From assembly GCA_035655155.1 (NCBI GenBank), contig DASRVH010000099.1:62001-126000 (forward strand): a stretch of 64,000 nucleotides of DNA, written 5' to 3'. The translations under genes were made by a program, and so were the position numbers. Position 1 is the stretch's first letter. Each line of letters begins with the position of its first letter. Below are positions 39,859 to 48,658 of the stretch, in pieces. The notes under the pieces are model-generated. The model did no database searches, had not been told where the DNA came from, and saw only the letters and a program-made list of their open reading frames with translations. The stretch is from Lentisalinibacter sp035655155. Its GTDB lineage: Bacteria; Pseudomonadota; Gammaproteobacteria; Steroidobacterales; Woeseiaceae.

Positions 39859-40506
39859 ATGGAAACCGACCGATCGGACCATCTGGAAGAACTGCTGCAG
39901 CAATGCTGGTGTTACCTGGAAGAGGGCGCCGGCTCCGCTCGCAGCCCCTTCCATACTGCCGTGCTGGGGACCGTCGAGGACGGCGCGCCGCGGCTGCGGA
40001 CCGTGGTGCTGCGGGCCGCCGACCGGGAGGCCGGCCGGGTGCTCTGCCACACCGACGCCCGCTCGGCGAAGGCCCGGCAGATCGGCGACGATGCCCCGGC
40101 GAGCTGGTTGTTGTACGACCCGGGGTGCAAGGTGCAGCTCCGTCTCGAGGGGCGGGCCAGAGTGCATGCCGACGATGCGCTGGCGGACGAGCGCTGGCGG
40201 GCCAGCAGCGCGGGTTCCCGCCGCTGCTACCTCGTGGAGCCGGGGCCCGGCGCCGTGCTGGAGAGAGCGGGCTCCACGCTGCCGCAAGGGCTGCGCGAGA
40301 GGCGGCCGGAAGCGGGGGAGACGGAGCCGGGACGCGAAAACTTCGCCGTCGTGGCGGCGGGCATCGAGCTCATCGACTGGCTGCAGCTCACCGCCGACGG
40401 GCACCGGCGCGCGCGTTTCCGGCGTGTGGGCCGTGGCGATGACGGCGGCCCTGACCGGGGACATGACTGCGGGCGGGGCTGGGCGGGGAACTGGATGGCA
40501 CCCTGA
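39859..40506 (+). CDS. Pyridoxamine 5'-phosphate oxidase-like FMN-binding protein
   Basis: Split-barrel flavin protein. The fold is recognisable from 'SPFHTAVLGTVEDGAPRLRT' and 'VVLRAADREAGRVLCHTDAR', then 'SAKARQIGDDAPASWLLYDP', 'KVQLRLEGRARVH' and the C-terminal 'GIELIDWLQLTADGHRRARF', all placed as in PNPOx-family proteins. It is not a true PdxH: the substrate-binding C-terminal residues differ and the end runs into Gly/Asp/Trp-rich sequence. GGGGA stands six bases before the ATG. It lies alone between the DUF2845 gene and gshA. Substrate unknown. Confidence 0.82.
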   Translation: METDRSDHLEELLQQCWCYLEEGAGSARSPFHTAVLGTVEDGAPRLRTVVLRAADREAGRVLCHTDARSAKARQIGDDAPASWLLYDPGCKVQLRLEGRARVHADDALADERWRASSAGSRRCYLVEPGPGAVLERAGSTLPQGLRERRPEAGETEPGRENFAVVAAGIELIDWLQLTADGHRRARFRRVGRGDDGGPDRGHDCGRGWAGNWMAP

Positions 40507-40656
40507 TCCGCCCGTGGCCGTCGCACCGGCTGGCGGCGCGTCGCGCTGTCGGTTTAGACTCTCCCGCTTGTCGCGGCATGCCGCAGCGGCCCGGTCTACC
40601 GGACGGCACGTCCGTCAGCGGGTCGCCGGTTTGCTGCTGGGGCTCGAGGGGGCTCG

Positions 40657-42234
40657 GTGGATCGAAAACTCGATAAACGGCTGGAGCGCCTCGCCGCTTC
40701 CAGCACGGCGGGTCTGCTGCGCGGCGGCCGCAAGGGCGTGGAGAAGGAGTCGCTGCGCGTCACGCCCGAGGGCTATATGTCGCCGCTGCCCCATCCGCGC
40801 GGTCTGGGTTCGGCGCTCACCAACCGCTACATCACCACGGATTTCTCCGAGGCGCTGATAGAGTTCGTCACGCCCGCCTTCCCCGCCCTGTGGGAGACCA
40901 TCCAGTTCCTGTGCGACGTGCACCAGTTCGCCTATCGCCAGATCGGCGAGGAGCTGCTGTGGGTCACTTCCATGCCCTGCCGGGTGGGCGACGAGGCCAG
41001 CATCCCGCTGGCCGACTACGGCCCCTCGAACGTCGGCCGGATGAAGAAGGTGTACCGGCGGGGGCTCGGGTATCGCTACGGCCGGGTCATGCAGACCATA
41101 TCGGGGGTGCACTTCAACTACTCGCTGCCGGAACATTTCTGGCGGGAGTACCAGGAGCACGAAGGCGATGCCGGGTCGGCGGACGCGTTCCGCTCTGCCC
41201 ACTACTTCGGCCTGCTGCGGAACTTCCGCCGCGAGGGCTGGCTGCTCCTGTACCTGTTCGGTGCCTCGCCGGCGATGTGCAAGTCGTTCCTCGCCGACGA
41301 CTATCCGACCATCCCGGAGTTCGATGCGGAGACGCTGTTCGAGCCCTACGCCACCTCGCTGCGCATGAGCGACTTCGGTTACAGCAATCGCACCCAGGCG
41401 AAGCTGAACGTCTCGCTGAACGACCTCTCGAGTTACGTGGCCGATCTGGACGCCGCCATCAATACTCCGGAGCCGGACTACGAGCGCATCGGTCTGCTGG
41501 TGGACGGCGTACACCGGCAGCTGAACTCGAACATCCTGCAGATCGAGAACGAGTACTACAGCCCGATCCGGCCGAAGCGCACGGCCCGCTCCGGCGAGCG
41601 GCCCACGGCGGCGCTGCTGCGCGGCGGGGTGGAGTACGTGGAAGTGCGCGCCCTGGATCTGAACCCCTTCGATCCGGTCGGCGTCAATCAGAACGAGCTG
41701 CGGTTCGTCGAGTGCTTCCTGATCTACTGTCTGCTGAAGGACAGCCCGCTCCTGGATGACAAGGCGCTGGCGGAGGCCGGTGCCAACCAGACCGCCACCG
41801 CCCACTCGGGCCGGGACCCGGGGCTGTATCTCAAGCGCGACGGCCGCGGCGTCCTGCTGGCCGACTGGGCCGCGGATATTCTCGCCGACATGGCCCCGGT
41901 GGCGGAGATTCTCGACCGCGGACTCGATGGCACCCCTTACGGCGATACGCTCGCCTACCAGCGGGAACTGGTCGATGACCCGGACCGCACCCCCTCGGCC
42001 CGCCTCGTGGCCGAGCTGGTGGAGAGCGGCGCCAGCTTCTTCGAGTTCGCGCTGGAGGCGGCGCGCAGCCACAAGTCGTATTTCCGCACCCTGAAGCCGG
42101 TGAACGAACGCCGCCAGGCGGAGTTCGAGGAAGAGGCGCGGGGTTCCCGCGAGCGCCAGCGGGAGCTGGAGGCGTCCGAGACCATCAGCTTCGAGGAGCA
42201 CGTCGCCCGCTACTACGCGAGCGCCGGGGTCTAG
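40657..42234 (+). CDS. gshA: Glutamate-cysteine ligase
   Basis: First and rate-limiting step of glutathione synthesis, joining Glu and Cys with ATP in the cytoplasm. The 525-residue chain matches the gammaproteobacterial type. It has 'GLLRGGRKGVEKESLRVTPE', 'ALTNRYITTDFSEALIEFVT', 'ELLWVTSMPCRVGDEASIPL', 'YGRVMQTISGVHFNYSLPEH', 'YEPYATSLRMSDFGYSN'-like 'FEPYATSLRMSDFGYSNRTQ', and 'YVEVRALDLNPFDPVGVNQN'. Length is close to E. coli GshA (518). The GTG start has GAGGGGG upstream and begins at the family N-terminus. It converges on the asparaginase gene with 19 bases between stops. No gshB is in the window. Confidence 0.96.
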   Translation: MDRKLDKRLERLAASSTAGLLRGGRKGVEKESLRVTPEGYMSPLPHPRGLGSALTNRYITTDFSEALIEFVTPAFPALWETIQFLCDVHQFAYRQIGEELLWVTSMPCRVGDEASIPLADYGPSNVGRMKKVYRRGLGYRYGRVMQTISGVHFNYSLPEHFWREYQEHEGDAGSADAFRSAHYFGLLRNFRREGWLLLYLFGASPAMCKSFLADDYPTIPEFDAETLFEPYATSLRMSDFGYSNRTQAKLNVSLNDLSSYVADLDAAINTPEPDYERIGLLVDGVHRQLNSNILQIENEYYSPIRPKRTARSGERPTAALLRGGVEYVEVRALDLNPFDPVGVNQNELRFVECFLIYCLLKDSPLLDDKALAEAGANQTATAHSGRDPGLYLKRDGRGVLLADWAADILADMAPVAEILDRGLDGTPYGDTLAYQRELVDDPDRTPSARLVAELVESGASFFEFALEAARSHKSYFRTLKPVNERRQAEFEEEARGSRERQRELEASETISFEEHVARYYASAGV

Positions 42235-42253
42235 CAGGAGTCCGGACCGCCGG

Positions 42254-43210
42254 TCAGGATTCGCCGGCGAACACGGCCGTGGTCACGCGCCCCTGCCAGT
42301 CGATGCCGCCCCGGTACATGCCCGGGCAGTTCTGCTCGAATACGGGCACGCCCGCCCCGTCGAGGGCGATGAGCCCGCCGCTGCCGCCCAGCGCGCGCAG
42401 CTTCTCGCCCACCACCTGCCGGGCCGCCGCGGCCAGCTCGGCGCCGGCGTAGCGGATCATCGCGGCCACGTCGTGGGCCGCCGCCGTGCGCAGGAAGTAC
42501 TCGCCGTCGCCGGTGGTCGACACCGCGCAGACGCCGTTCTCCGCCCAGGTGCCCGCGCCGATGACCGGCGTATCGCCGACACGGCCCCAGCGCTTGTTGG
42601 TGAGGCCGCCCGTCGATGTGGCCGCAGCCAGGTTGCCGCCCTCGTCCAGCGCCACCGCGCCGACGGTGCCCAGGCTGAACTCCTCCGGGCGCGCTGCACT
42701 GTCGGCCCCCGCCGCTGCCCGGGCCCGTTCCCACTCCGCGCGGCGTTGCGTCGTCGAGAACCAGCCCGGCTCCACCAGCGCGAGCCCCTGCTCGCGGGCG
42801 AAGGCTTCCGCGCCGGCGGCTGCCAGCAGCACGTAGGGGGTACGCTCCATCACGGCGCGGGCGGCGAGCACCGGGTTGCGCACGCATCTGACCCCGGCCA
42901 CGGCGCCGGCCGCCAGGCTGCTGCCGTCCATGACCGAGGCGTCGAGCTCGTGGCCGCCCTCGTGGTTGAAGACCGCACCGCGGCCGGCGTTGAACAGGGG
43001 ATTGTCTTCCAGCGCGACCACCGCCGCGGTCACCGCGTCCATCGCGCTGGCACCGGCGGCGAGCCGCTCGTGGCCGGCCGATAGCGCCTCGCGCAGGGCT
43101 TCGTGATAGCGGGCTTCACGGCCAGGCGGCAGATCCTCGTGGCGGATGAGCCCGGCGCCGCCGTGGACGGCGATTGCCGTGCGGCCGACGTGCGCTCCGG
43201 CCCCGCTCAT
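42254..43210 (-). CDS. Isoaspartyl peptidase / L-asparaginase (plant type)
   Basis: Ntn-hydrolase that cleaves itself to expose a threonine nucleophile, then hydrolyses isoaspartyl dipeptides and asparagine. The 318-residue precursor shows 'AIAVHGGAGLIRHEDLPPGR', 'LEDNPLFNAGRGAVFNHEGG' and 'HELDASVMDG'. The cleavage site lies before Thr in 'EEFSLGTVGAVALDEGGNLA', followed by 'AATSTGGLTNKRWGRVGDTP' and 'VIGAGTWAENGVCAVSTTGD'. The ATG overlaps the upstream protease stop (ATGA), so the two are translated together. No signal peptide, so it acts in the cytoplasm, perhaps on peptides from protein turnover. Confidence 0.93.
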   Translation of the reverse strand: MSGAGAHVGRTAIAVHGGAGLIRHEDLPPGREARYHEALREALSAGHERLAAGASAMDAVTAAVVALEDNPLFNAGRGAVFNHEGGHELDASVMDGSSLAAGAVAGVRCVRNPVLAARAVMERTPYVLLAAAGAEAFAREQGLALVEPGWFSTTQRRAEWERARAAAGADSAARPEEFSLGTVGAVALDEGGNLAAATSTGGLTNKRWGRVGDTPVIGAGTWAENGVCAVSTTGDGEYFLRTAAAHDVAAMIRYAGAELAAAARQVVGEKLRALGGSGGLIALDGAGVPVFEQNCPGMYRGGIDWQGRVTTAVFAGES

Positions 43211-45126
43211 GCCCTCCGCCGGGTCGCGCCGAGATAACCGGCCGTCAGCAGCAGCAGCCAGAGACCGTGGCCGCCGCCACCGCTGCCGGCGCTGGCCGCG
43301 GCAGCTGCGCTGCTCACCTCGATGCTGCGGCTGGCCGTGTTGTCGCCCTCGTCCGGGTCGCCCTGGGCTGCGCTCACCACCGCCTCCATCGTCCCGGTGC
43401 CTTCGCGTGCCGCCTCGACCGACAGTTGGATCGCCAGGGTGTTCCCGCCGGCGAGGGCCGCCGCCTCGCAGCGGACCTCGCCCGCCGTCGCGCTGCAGTC
43501 CAGGCTGCCGGGTGGTGCCGCCGGCTCCAGGAACGAAGGGATGCTGACCGTGACGACCACTCCGGTGGCCGTGCGCGGAGAATCGTTGGTCACGCTCAGG
43601 TCGAGCGTAGCGCGGGCACCGCGCGCGAGCGAGGCGGGCGCCTGCAGGGCGACGCCCAGATTGGCAGCCGGATCGATGCGCAATGCTGCGTTGGACCGGT
43701 TGTTGGACGGCCGGGTATCGCTGTCCGCGCGGATTTCGGCGGCCAGCTCGACCGCGCCAGCGTCCACGGCGGCGAGGGTCAGGTTCGCCGTCGCCGAGCT
43801 GCCGGCCGTCACCGTGCCGATGGTGCACTGCGCGCCGCCCGCCGCCGCGGTGCAGCGCGTGCCGGCGTCGCGCAGATCCACGCCCGCCGGGAGATCGACG
43901 CTCATGGACACCAGCTCGGCCGTGGCCGTGCCCAGGTTGCTGGCGGTCAGCTCGAGGTCGACGGTGCCGCCTTCCAGCACGGTCGCGGGAGAGACCGCCG
44001 CGACGATGGTCATGTCCGCGTCGGGGAGGGTCTTCAGGCAGAAGGCGGATGCCGCCTGCGGCGCCATCTGCTCCAGGCTGCACGCGGAGAACGTGGAGCT
44101 GCCGTTCAGCCGCGGTGCCATCAGGAAATTCTGCGGCGTGCTCTCGCAGACCGAGCCGTCTTCCCCGTCGTGGGGCGAGCCGAAGTTGTGGCCGATCTCG
44201 TGGGCGCCGATCAGGCTGTCCGTGGTCACGGTGCGTCGGCCCTCGCTCAATCCCGCGCCGAAGCGGGTGCTGCAGAGCGCGCGGGTATAGGCGATGCCCG
44301 CGGTGCTGTCGTCCAGGTCCCTGCCGGTGTAGAGATGCACCAGGCCGAGATTCCGCAGGTCGGGCTGGGCGGACTTGTAGTTGCCCAGGTCGGCCAGCAG
44401 GGTGGTCGGGTCGGTGGAGTCGGTGAGCGGGTCGTTCGCCGCAGTGAAGACCCGGAAGTCGGTGACGTTGATCGTCACGCCGACCTGCTCGGAGAAGATC
44501 CCGTCGATGTTGTTCAGCCGGGTGGCCAGCGCCGCCACCGGGTCCGGGTGGCGGGCCGCGAAGGCCGCGTCGGCGAGCACGGCCACGTCGATCTCGCTCT
44601 GGACGGTCTTCGCGAGTTCCCTCGCCAGGCCGTCGAAACCGGCCTTGGCGCTGCGCGCCGGGGAGACGGGCCCCTCGGCGACAGCGCAGCCGAGCGTGCC
44701 CGGCGCGAGGTGCATGTCCGCCAGCCGGAATACCATCGGCGCGGCGCCGGGCTCGAGTGCGTAGAGTTCGCCGCCGTCCCAGATCAGGCCCGCCCAGCGG
44801 CCGTCCCCGCCGCGGGTCAGGCGCAGCCAGGAGCCCGGCTCTCCGGCGATGCGGCCGCGATAGAGCTCGACACCGGGATCAAGCGCCGGAGTGCCGCGCA
44901 CGAGCGCCGCGGACAGCCTGGCGTTGGGCGCGAGTTCGAGGCGCCAGCTGCGGCCGAAGGCGGTGAAATCCAGCGTCCCGCCGCTCTTCGGCGCCGCGTC
45001 GAAGTGCCAGCCCTGCGGCGACTCGTGGTGGACGATGGTGACGTCCGCCGCCACGGCCGACGGGGCGAGCGCCGGTGTCAGCGACAGCAGGGAAAGGAGC
45101 CACAGGGGGAGGAGCGGTCTGTGCAT
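43207..45126 (-). CDS. Secreted reprolysin-like zinc metalloprotease with GlyGly-CTERM tail
   Basis: A 639-residue exported protease. It has a signal peptide ('LLPLWLLSLLSLTPALAPSA', cleavage near AVA), a propeptide-like N-terminal region and a metzincin domain. The zinc site is 'HEIGHNFGSPHD' at ~309-320. Three tandem beta-sandwich repeats of DUF11/CARDB type follow ('VLEGGTVDLELTASNLGTAT', 'LARGARATLDLSVTNDSPRT'). The C-terminus 'GSGGGGHGLWLLLLTAGYLG' plus a short Arg tail is a GlyGly-CTERM sorting signal, typical of rhombosortase-processed type II secretion substrates. The ATG at 45126 opens the signal peptide; an upstream in-frame ATG adds an unlikely 40 residues. Confidence 0.9.
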   Translation of the reverse strand: MHRPLLPLWLLSLLSLTPALAPSAVAADVTIVHHESPQGWHFDAAPKSGGTLDFTAFGRSWRLELAPNARLSAALVRGTPALDPGVELYRGRIAGEPGSWLRLTRGGDGRWAGLIWDGGELYALEPGAAPMVFRLADMHLAPGTLGCAVAEGPVSPARSAKAGFDGLARELAKTVQSEIDVAVLADAAFAARHPDPVAALATRLNNIDGIFSEQVGVTINVTDFRVFTAANDPLTDSTDPTTLLADLGNYKSAQPDLRNLGLVHLYTGRDLDDSTAGIAYTRALCSTRFGAGLSEGRRTVTTDSLIGAHEIGHNFGSPHDGEDGSVCESTPQNFLMAPRLNGSSTFSACSLEQMAPQAASAFCLKTLPDADMTIVAAVSPATVLEGGTVDLELTASNLGTATAELVSMSVDLPAGVDLRDAGTRCTAAAGGAQCTIGTVTAGSSATANLTLAAVDAGAVELAAEIRADSDTRPSNNRSNAALRIDPAANLGVALQAPASLARGARATLDLSVTNDSPRTATGVVVTVSIPSFLEPAAPPGSLDCSATAGEVRCEAAALAGGNTLAIQLSVEAAREGTGTMEAVVSAAQGDPDEGDNTASRSIEVSSAAAAASAGSGGGGHGLWLLLLTAGYLGATRRRA

Positions 45127-45228
45127 GAGCTTCGAGGGCGCCGCCCGGCGGGGCCCGGCGTCCGTAGGGTGACAGGCAGCGACGGAGTTTCGCCGATATC
45201 GGGCACCGGATCGGCGATCGGGGCCCGG

Positions 45229-45250
45229 AATTGTGTGCTGGTTCACAATT
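45229..45250. promoter_or_regulatory. CRP/Vfr-like palindrome between divergent genes
   Basis: Arms AATTGTG and CACAATT surround an 8-base centre. Read as a CRP site, TGTGT-N6-TCACA (45232-45247) matches nine of ten positions of the TGTGA-N6-TCACA consensus. It lies about 105 bases before both the metalloprotease start (minus) and the next gene (plus), so it could control either. No crp gene is in the window. Confidence 0.6.
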
Positions 45251-45356
45251 TGTCCAAGTCGGCGACCTCCCGCGGCCCAGATTACCTAAAATCCAGCGAT
45301 CCGGCCCGTCGGGTTCGACAGCCGGTTCGCCAGCAACCCGGAGGCGCGAGAGCCCG

Positions 45357-45989
45357 TTGAAGAAAACATTCCTGCTCGGTCTGCTGCTCGGTATCGGCGG
45401 AGCTGTCTGGCTCGCCGGCTGGTATCCGTTCGTGGATCCCGTGCGCTTCGCCTCGGAGTCCGGCGTCGCCAGGAACGGCGGCCGCACGGAGAGCTTCCAC
45501 ATCCAGATTCCGGAAGACCGGGTGCTGGGCGCCGCCAGCGCCGGGAGCGCGGCTCCGTCGGTGCCGGCGGGGCTGTCCCTGCCCGAGGCCGCCGGCGACG
45601 GCGCGGTGGAGATCTACAAGTTGCGCAACGCCTCCGGCAAAGTCATCGGCCTGGCGAGCCGCATCCGCGGCGGCGACAACGCCTATACGGACTGGACGCT
45701 GATGCTGCCGGCGCGGGGCGCGCTGTTCCTGAGCGCGGCCGGTCCCGAGGTCTCGCCTCACGCCATGGCTCGGGCCGGCGCGGACCCGGCTGCGCGGTCG
45801 CCGAAGTCGCCGATGTTCGAGACCCTGGGCGACGTGGCCGGCGGCAGCGGCGAGTTCACCGGCTTCTTCGGCAGCTTCAGCGAGGAGTGGGACGTCTCGG
45901 GCCGTGACGCCGAGGGCCGCCTGGTCGGCGACATCGAGATCATGACACTGACGCAGATCGGCACACGCCCGGGGAGGGCCGCGCCATGA
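45357..45989 (+). CDS. Membrane-anchored protein of unknown function, first of a pair
   Basis: A 210-residue protein with an N-terminal anchor ('TFLLGLLLGIGGAVWLAGWY') and a periplasmic beta-rich domain ('ESFHIQIPEDRVLGAASAG', 'VEIYKLRNASGKVIGLASRI', 'YTDWTLMLPARGALFLSAAG', 'FGSFSEEWDVSGRDAEGRLV'). No ATG is available near the anchor; a TTG (TTG AAG AAA) fits, with GGAGG 12 bases upstream. It overlaps the next gene by four bases. Both proteins share the order anchor, beta domain, 'W.L.LP.RG.L' segment and a closing 'GD I' strand, so they are probably paralogues. Family not recognised. Confidence 0.75.
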   Translation: MKKTFLLGLLLGIGGAVWLAGWYPFVDPVRFASESGVARNGGRTESFHIQIPEDRVLGAASAGSAAPSVPAGLSLPEAAGDGAVEIYKLRNASGKVIGLASRIRGGDNAYTDWTLMLPARGALFLSAAGPEVSPHAMARAGADPAARSPKSPMFETLGDVAGGSGEFTGFFGSFSEEWDVSGRDAEGRLVGDIEIMTLTQIGTRPGRAAP

Positions 45990-46708
45990 AGTACGTTCTT
46001 TCGCTGCTGGCCGGTGTCCTCTGCGGCGCTGTGATCGTGATCCTGGCGCTGTACTACAACCCGCTGGTGCAGGAGAACACCCGGGTGCCGCTGGCGGCCG
46101 CGCCGGGCGCCTCGGTGGAAGTTTTCTACGGCACTGCCGGCGACACCGTGGCCCGCACGGGGCCGGCCGACGGTCTGCTAGCCCCCGTCCCCGCGTCGGC
46201 CGAGACGCTGTGGGAGTCGGCGCTGGCATGGACCGAGGCACGGCTGCTGCTGCTGCGCGACGTGGACGGGCGGGCGCTTGGCTTCGGCGTGCGCTTCGCC
46301 GCGCTGGCCTCCGCCACCCGGCCGCTTACCGGTGAGTTGCTGGCGAACAGCGTCTGGAATCTGCATCTCCCGGGACGGGGTTCGCTGTGGGTGGACGGGG
46401 TCGACAACCTGTGGCCGCTGGCCCGGCACGTGCTCGTGCCGGCGTGGCGCGCCGAGGACGGCGCCTGGCAGGGCAGCTTCGACGGCGACATCACGGTGGG
46501 GCCCCGGCCCAGCCGCGTGGCCGTCATGACCGGCGGCGCCGGCGTCTTCGCGGGCACCCGGGGCGAGGCGAGGGAAGCGCTGTCGGTGGAGGCGCTGTCG
46601 CTGCGCGACGGGCGTCTCGCCGCCGAGGGCTCGCTGCTGGTCGCGATTACCGGCGCGGCCGGCCACGGCGGCCACGGCGGCCAGGGCGGTCCGGTCAGTC
46701 CCGAATAA
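45986..46708 (+). CDS. Membrane-anchored protein of unknown function, second of a pair
   Basis: A 240-residue protein beginning 'MKYVLSLLAGVLCGAVIVIL', an N-terminal anchor, followed by a periplasmic domain ('VEVFYGTAGDTVARTGPADG', 'LLLLRDVDGRALGFGVRFAA', 'NSVWNLHLPGRGSLWVDGVD', 'GSFDGDITVGPRPSRVAVMT'). It ends in a His/Gly-rich tail ('GHGGHGGQGG'). The ATG overlaps the upstream gene's TGA (ATGA). The domain order and several phrases parallel the preceding protein, suggesting an old tandem duplication and a heteromeric envelope complex. Function unknown. It converges on the nitroreductase gene and overlaps its end by 14 bases. Confidence 0.8.
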   Translation: MKYVLSLLAGVLCGAVIVILALYYNPLVQENTRVPLAAAPGASVEVFYGTAGDTVARTGPADGLLAPVPASAETLWESALAWTEARLLLLRDVDGRALGFGVRFAALASATRPLTGELLANSVWNLHLPGRGSLWVDGVDNLWPLARHVLVPAWRAEDGAWQGSFDGDITVGPRPSRVAVMTGGAGVFAGTRGEAREALSVEALSLRDGRLAAEGSLLVAITGAAGHGGHGGQGGPVSPE

Positions 46709-47366
46709 AGCGGACGAATTCCGCGAGCGGCGCGCGCTCCGCGCGGAGTTGATTCACCGGCGCGTCCGGGTCCCGGTAGCCGAGTGCCATGCCGCAGAAG
46801 AGCATGTGCTCCCCGGGGATCTCGAACAGCTCGCCGATGGTCCGGTACCAGACCGCCCAGGCTTCCTGGGGGCAGGTATCCAGGCCGTGTTCCCGCGCCA
46901 GCAGCATGATGCTCTGCATGAACATGCCGAGGTCCGCCCACTGGCCCTCCTGCATGCTGCGGTCGATCGTGAACAGGAGCCCGACGGGCGCGCCGAAGAA
47001 GCGGTAGTTTTGTGCGAACTGCATCAGCCGCGCCGTCTTGTCCTCGCGCGGGATGCCGAGCTTCTCGTACATCATCTCGCCGATGCGGAAGCGCCGCGCG
47101 CGGTAGGGCTCCTTCAGCTCCGGCGGATAGATGTTGTACTCGGTGCCCTCGCCCTTGGGCGAATGAGGCATCTTGCGCGCGACCGCGTCCAGCAGGCGTT
47201 CCCGCGCCGCGCCGGTGAGCACGATCACGTGCCAGGGCTGCAGGTTGCCGCCCGAGGGCGCACGGCTCGCCCGCTCGAGGATCTCGCGCACCGTCTCCTC
47301 GGGCACGGGTTCGTCCAGGAAGGCCCGCACCGACAGGCGCGAGTCCAGCGCTTCGGATACTTTCAT
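46695..47366 (-). CDS. Nitroreductase family protein
   Basis: FMN-dependent NAD(P)H oxidoreductase fold. The 223-residue protein has the family start 'MKVSEALDSRLSVRAFLDEP', 'RASRAPSGGNLQPWHVIVLT' (FMN binding), 'APVGLLFTIDRSMQEGQWAD', 'LGMFMQSIMLLAREHGLDTC' and 'PGEHMLFCGMALGYRDPDAP'. GAGGAACG precedes the ATG. It lies 35 bases after the FAD reductase and probably shares its transcript with it and the SDR gene. The substrate could be a nitroaromatic, a quinone or another electrophile. Confidence 0.92.
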   Translation of the reverse strand: MKVSEALDSRLSVRAFLDEPVPEETVREILERASRAPSGGNLQPWHVIVLTGAARERLLDAVARKMPHSPKGEGTEYNIYPPELKEPYRARRFRIGEMMYEKLGIPREDKTARLMQFAQNYRFFGAPVGLLFTIDRSMQEGQWADLGMFMQSIMLLAREHGLDTCPQEAWAVWYRTIGELFEIPGEHMLFCGMALGYRDPDAPVNQLRAERAPLAEFVRFIRD

Positions 47367-47401
47367 CGTTCCTCGCTGTCTTGGATGGCTGGTGATGCTT
47401 G

Positions 47402-48640
47402 TCAGGGTCGATCGCCGGCGTCGACGGCCTGAAGGTCCTTCAGTGACACGCCCGGATCGGCCAGCGCCTCCGCCGGCGGTGTGGCGTGTGCCGCGATCAG
47501 TGGCTTCGAGAGCATGAACTCCCGCGGGCTGTTCACGGCGTCCACTGCCAGCAGCCGGCCCTCGGCCAGGTAGAAGCAGGCGAACGACCGTGCGGCAGGG
47601 TCGCCCCGGATGACCGTCTGGTCGCAGCCCTCGGACAGCCCCGCGATCTGCAGCTTGAGGTCGTACTGATCCGACCAGAACCAGGGCACCTGATTGTAGG
47701 GCGTGCGCTCGCCGCAGATGCCGGCGGCGGCCGTCCTGGCCTGTTCGAGCGCGTTGTGCACGGATTCCAGCCGCAGCTGGCGTCCGTAGATGGCGTTGGG
47801 GTGGCGGGTGCAGTCGCCCACGGCGTAGACGCCGTCGGCCCGGGTGCGGCAGTACTCGTCCACCAGGATGCCGTCGTCGCAGGCGAGCCCGGCGTTCGCC
47901 GCCAGCTCGGTCACCGGCTCGATGCCGATGCCCACCACCACGAAGTCCGCCGCCACCCGCTCGCCGGCCGCGGTCATCACCGCTTCCACCCGGCCGTCGC
48001 CCTCGAAGCCGGCTACCCCCTCGCCGAGGCGCAGATGCACGCCGTGACGGCGGTGCTCGGCCTCGTAGAAGTCGGAGACCGGCGGCGAGACCACCCGGCT
48101 CATCACCCGCCCGGCCAGCTCCAGCACGGTGACGTCCAGTCCCGCGACGGCGGCCACGGCGGCCACCTCCAGCCCGATGTAACCGGCACCGACCACCACC
48201 AGGCGGGCGCCCGGGGCGAAGTGCCCACGGATCGCGTCCACGTCGTCGATGGTGCGCAGGTAGTGGATGCCGGGCAGATCGGCGCCGGGAGCCTGCAGTC
48301 TGAGCACCCGGCTGCCGGTGGCGATGACGCAGTGGTCCCAGTCGACGCTGCCGCCGCTCTCCAGCTCGGCCCGCCGCGCCGCGGTGTCGAGCGCGGCCAC
48401 CCGGGTGGAGAGGCGCAGATCCACCTCCGCGTCCTCGTAGAAGCCGGGCGGCTTGAAGTACAGGCGGTTCCGTTCGAGCTCGCCGGAGAGGTATTTCTTC
48501 GACAGCGGGGGTCGCTGATAGGGCACCCACGGCTCCTCGCCCGCCAGCACGATGCGGCCGTCGCAGCCCTTGTGCCGCAGCGTGCTCACCAGCTGGCCGG
48601 CGGCGTGTCCGGCACCGATCACGAGGACCGTCTCACTCAT
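47402..48640 (-). CDS. FAD-dependent ferredoxin reductase (putidaredoxin/rhodocoxin reductase type)
   Basis: Pyridine nucleotide-disulfide oxidoreductase that passes electrons from NAD(P)H to a ferredoxin, usually for a P450 or dioxygenase. The 412-residue chain has the FAD Rossmann 'VLVIGAGHAAGQLVSTLRHK', 'PWVPYQRPPLSKKYLSGELE', 'HCVIATGSRVLRL', the NAD Rossmann 'ARLVVVGAGYIGLEVAAVAA', 'DGVYAVGDCTRHPN' and the C-terminal 'WFWSDQYDLKLQIAGL'. No redox-active CxxC is present. It stands 18 bases after the SDR gene. No ferredoxin or oxygenase gene is next to it. Confidence 0.92.
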   Translation of the reverse strand: MSETVLVIGAGHAAGQLVSTLRHKGCDGRIVLAGEEPWVPYQRPPLSKKYLSGELERNRLYFKPPGFYEDAEVDLRLSTRVAALDTAARRAELESGGSVDWDHCVIATGSRVLRLQAPGADLPGIHYLRTIDDVDAIRGHFAPGARLVVVGAGYIGLEVAAVAAVAGLDVTVLELAGRVMSRVVSPPVSDFYEAEHRRHGVHLRLGEGVAGFEGDGRVEAVMTAAGERVAADFVVVGIGIEPVTELAANAGLACDDGILVDEYCRTRADGVYAVGDCTRHPNAIYGRQLRLESVHNALEQARTAAAGICGERTPYNQVPWFWSDQYDLKLQIAGLSEGCDQTVIRGDPAARSFACFYLAEGRLLAVDAVNSPREFMLSKPLIAAHATPPAEALADPGVSLKDLQAVDAGDRP

Positions 48641-48658
48641 CCCGCTACTCCCGGCCGG

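Noticed and set aside
45127..45246. An upstream start for the metalloprotease adding 40 residues
   Set aside because: It would bury the signal peptide behind a polar segment, and the frame crosses the CRP-like palindrome region.
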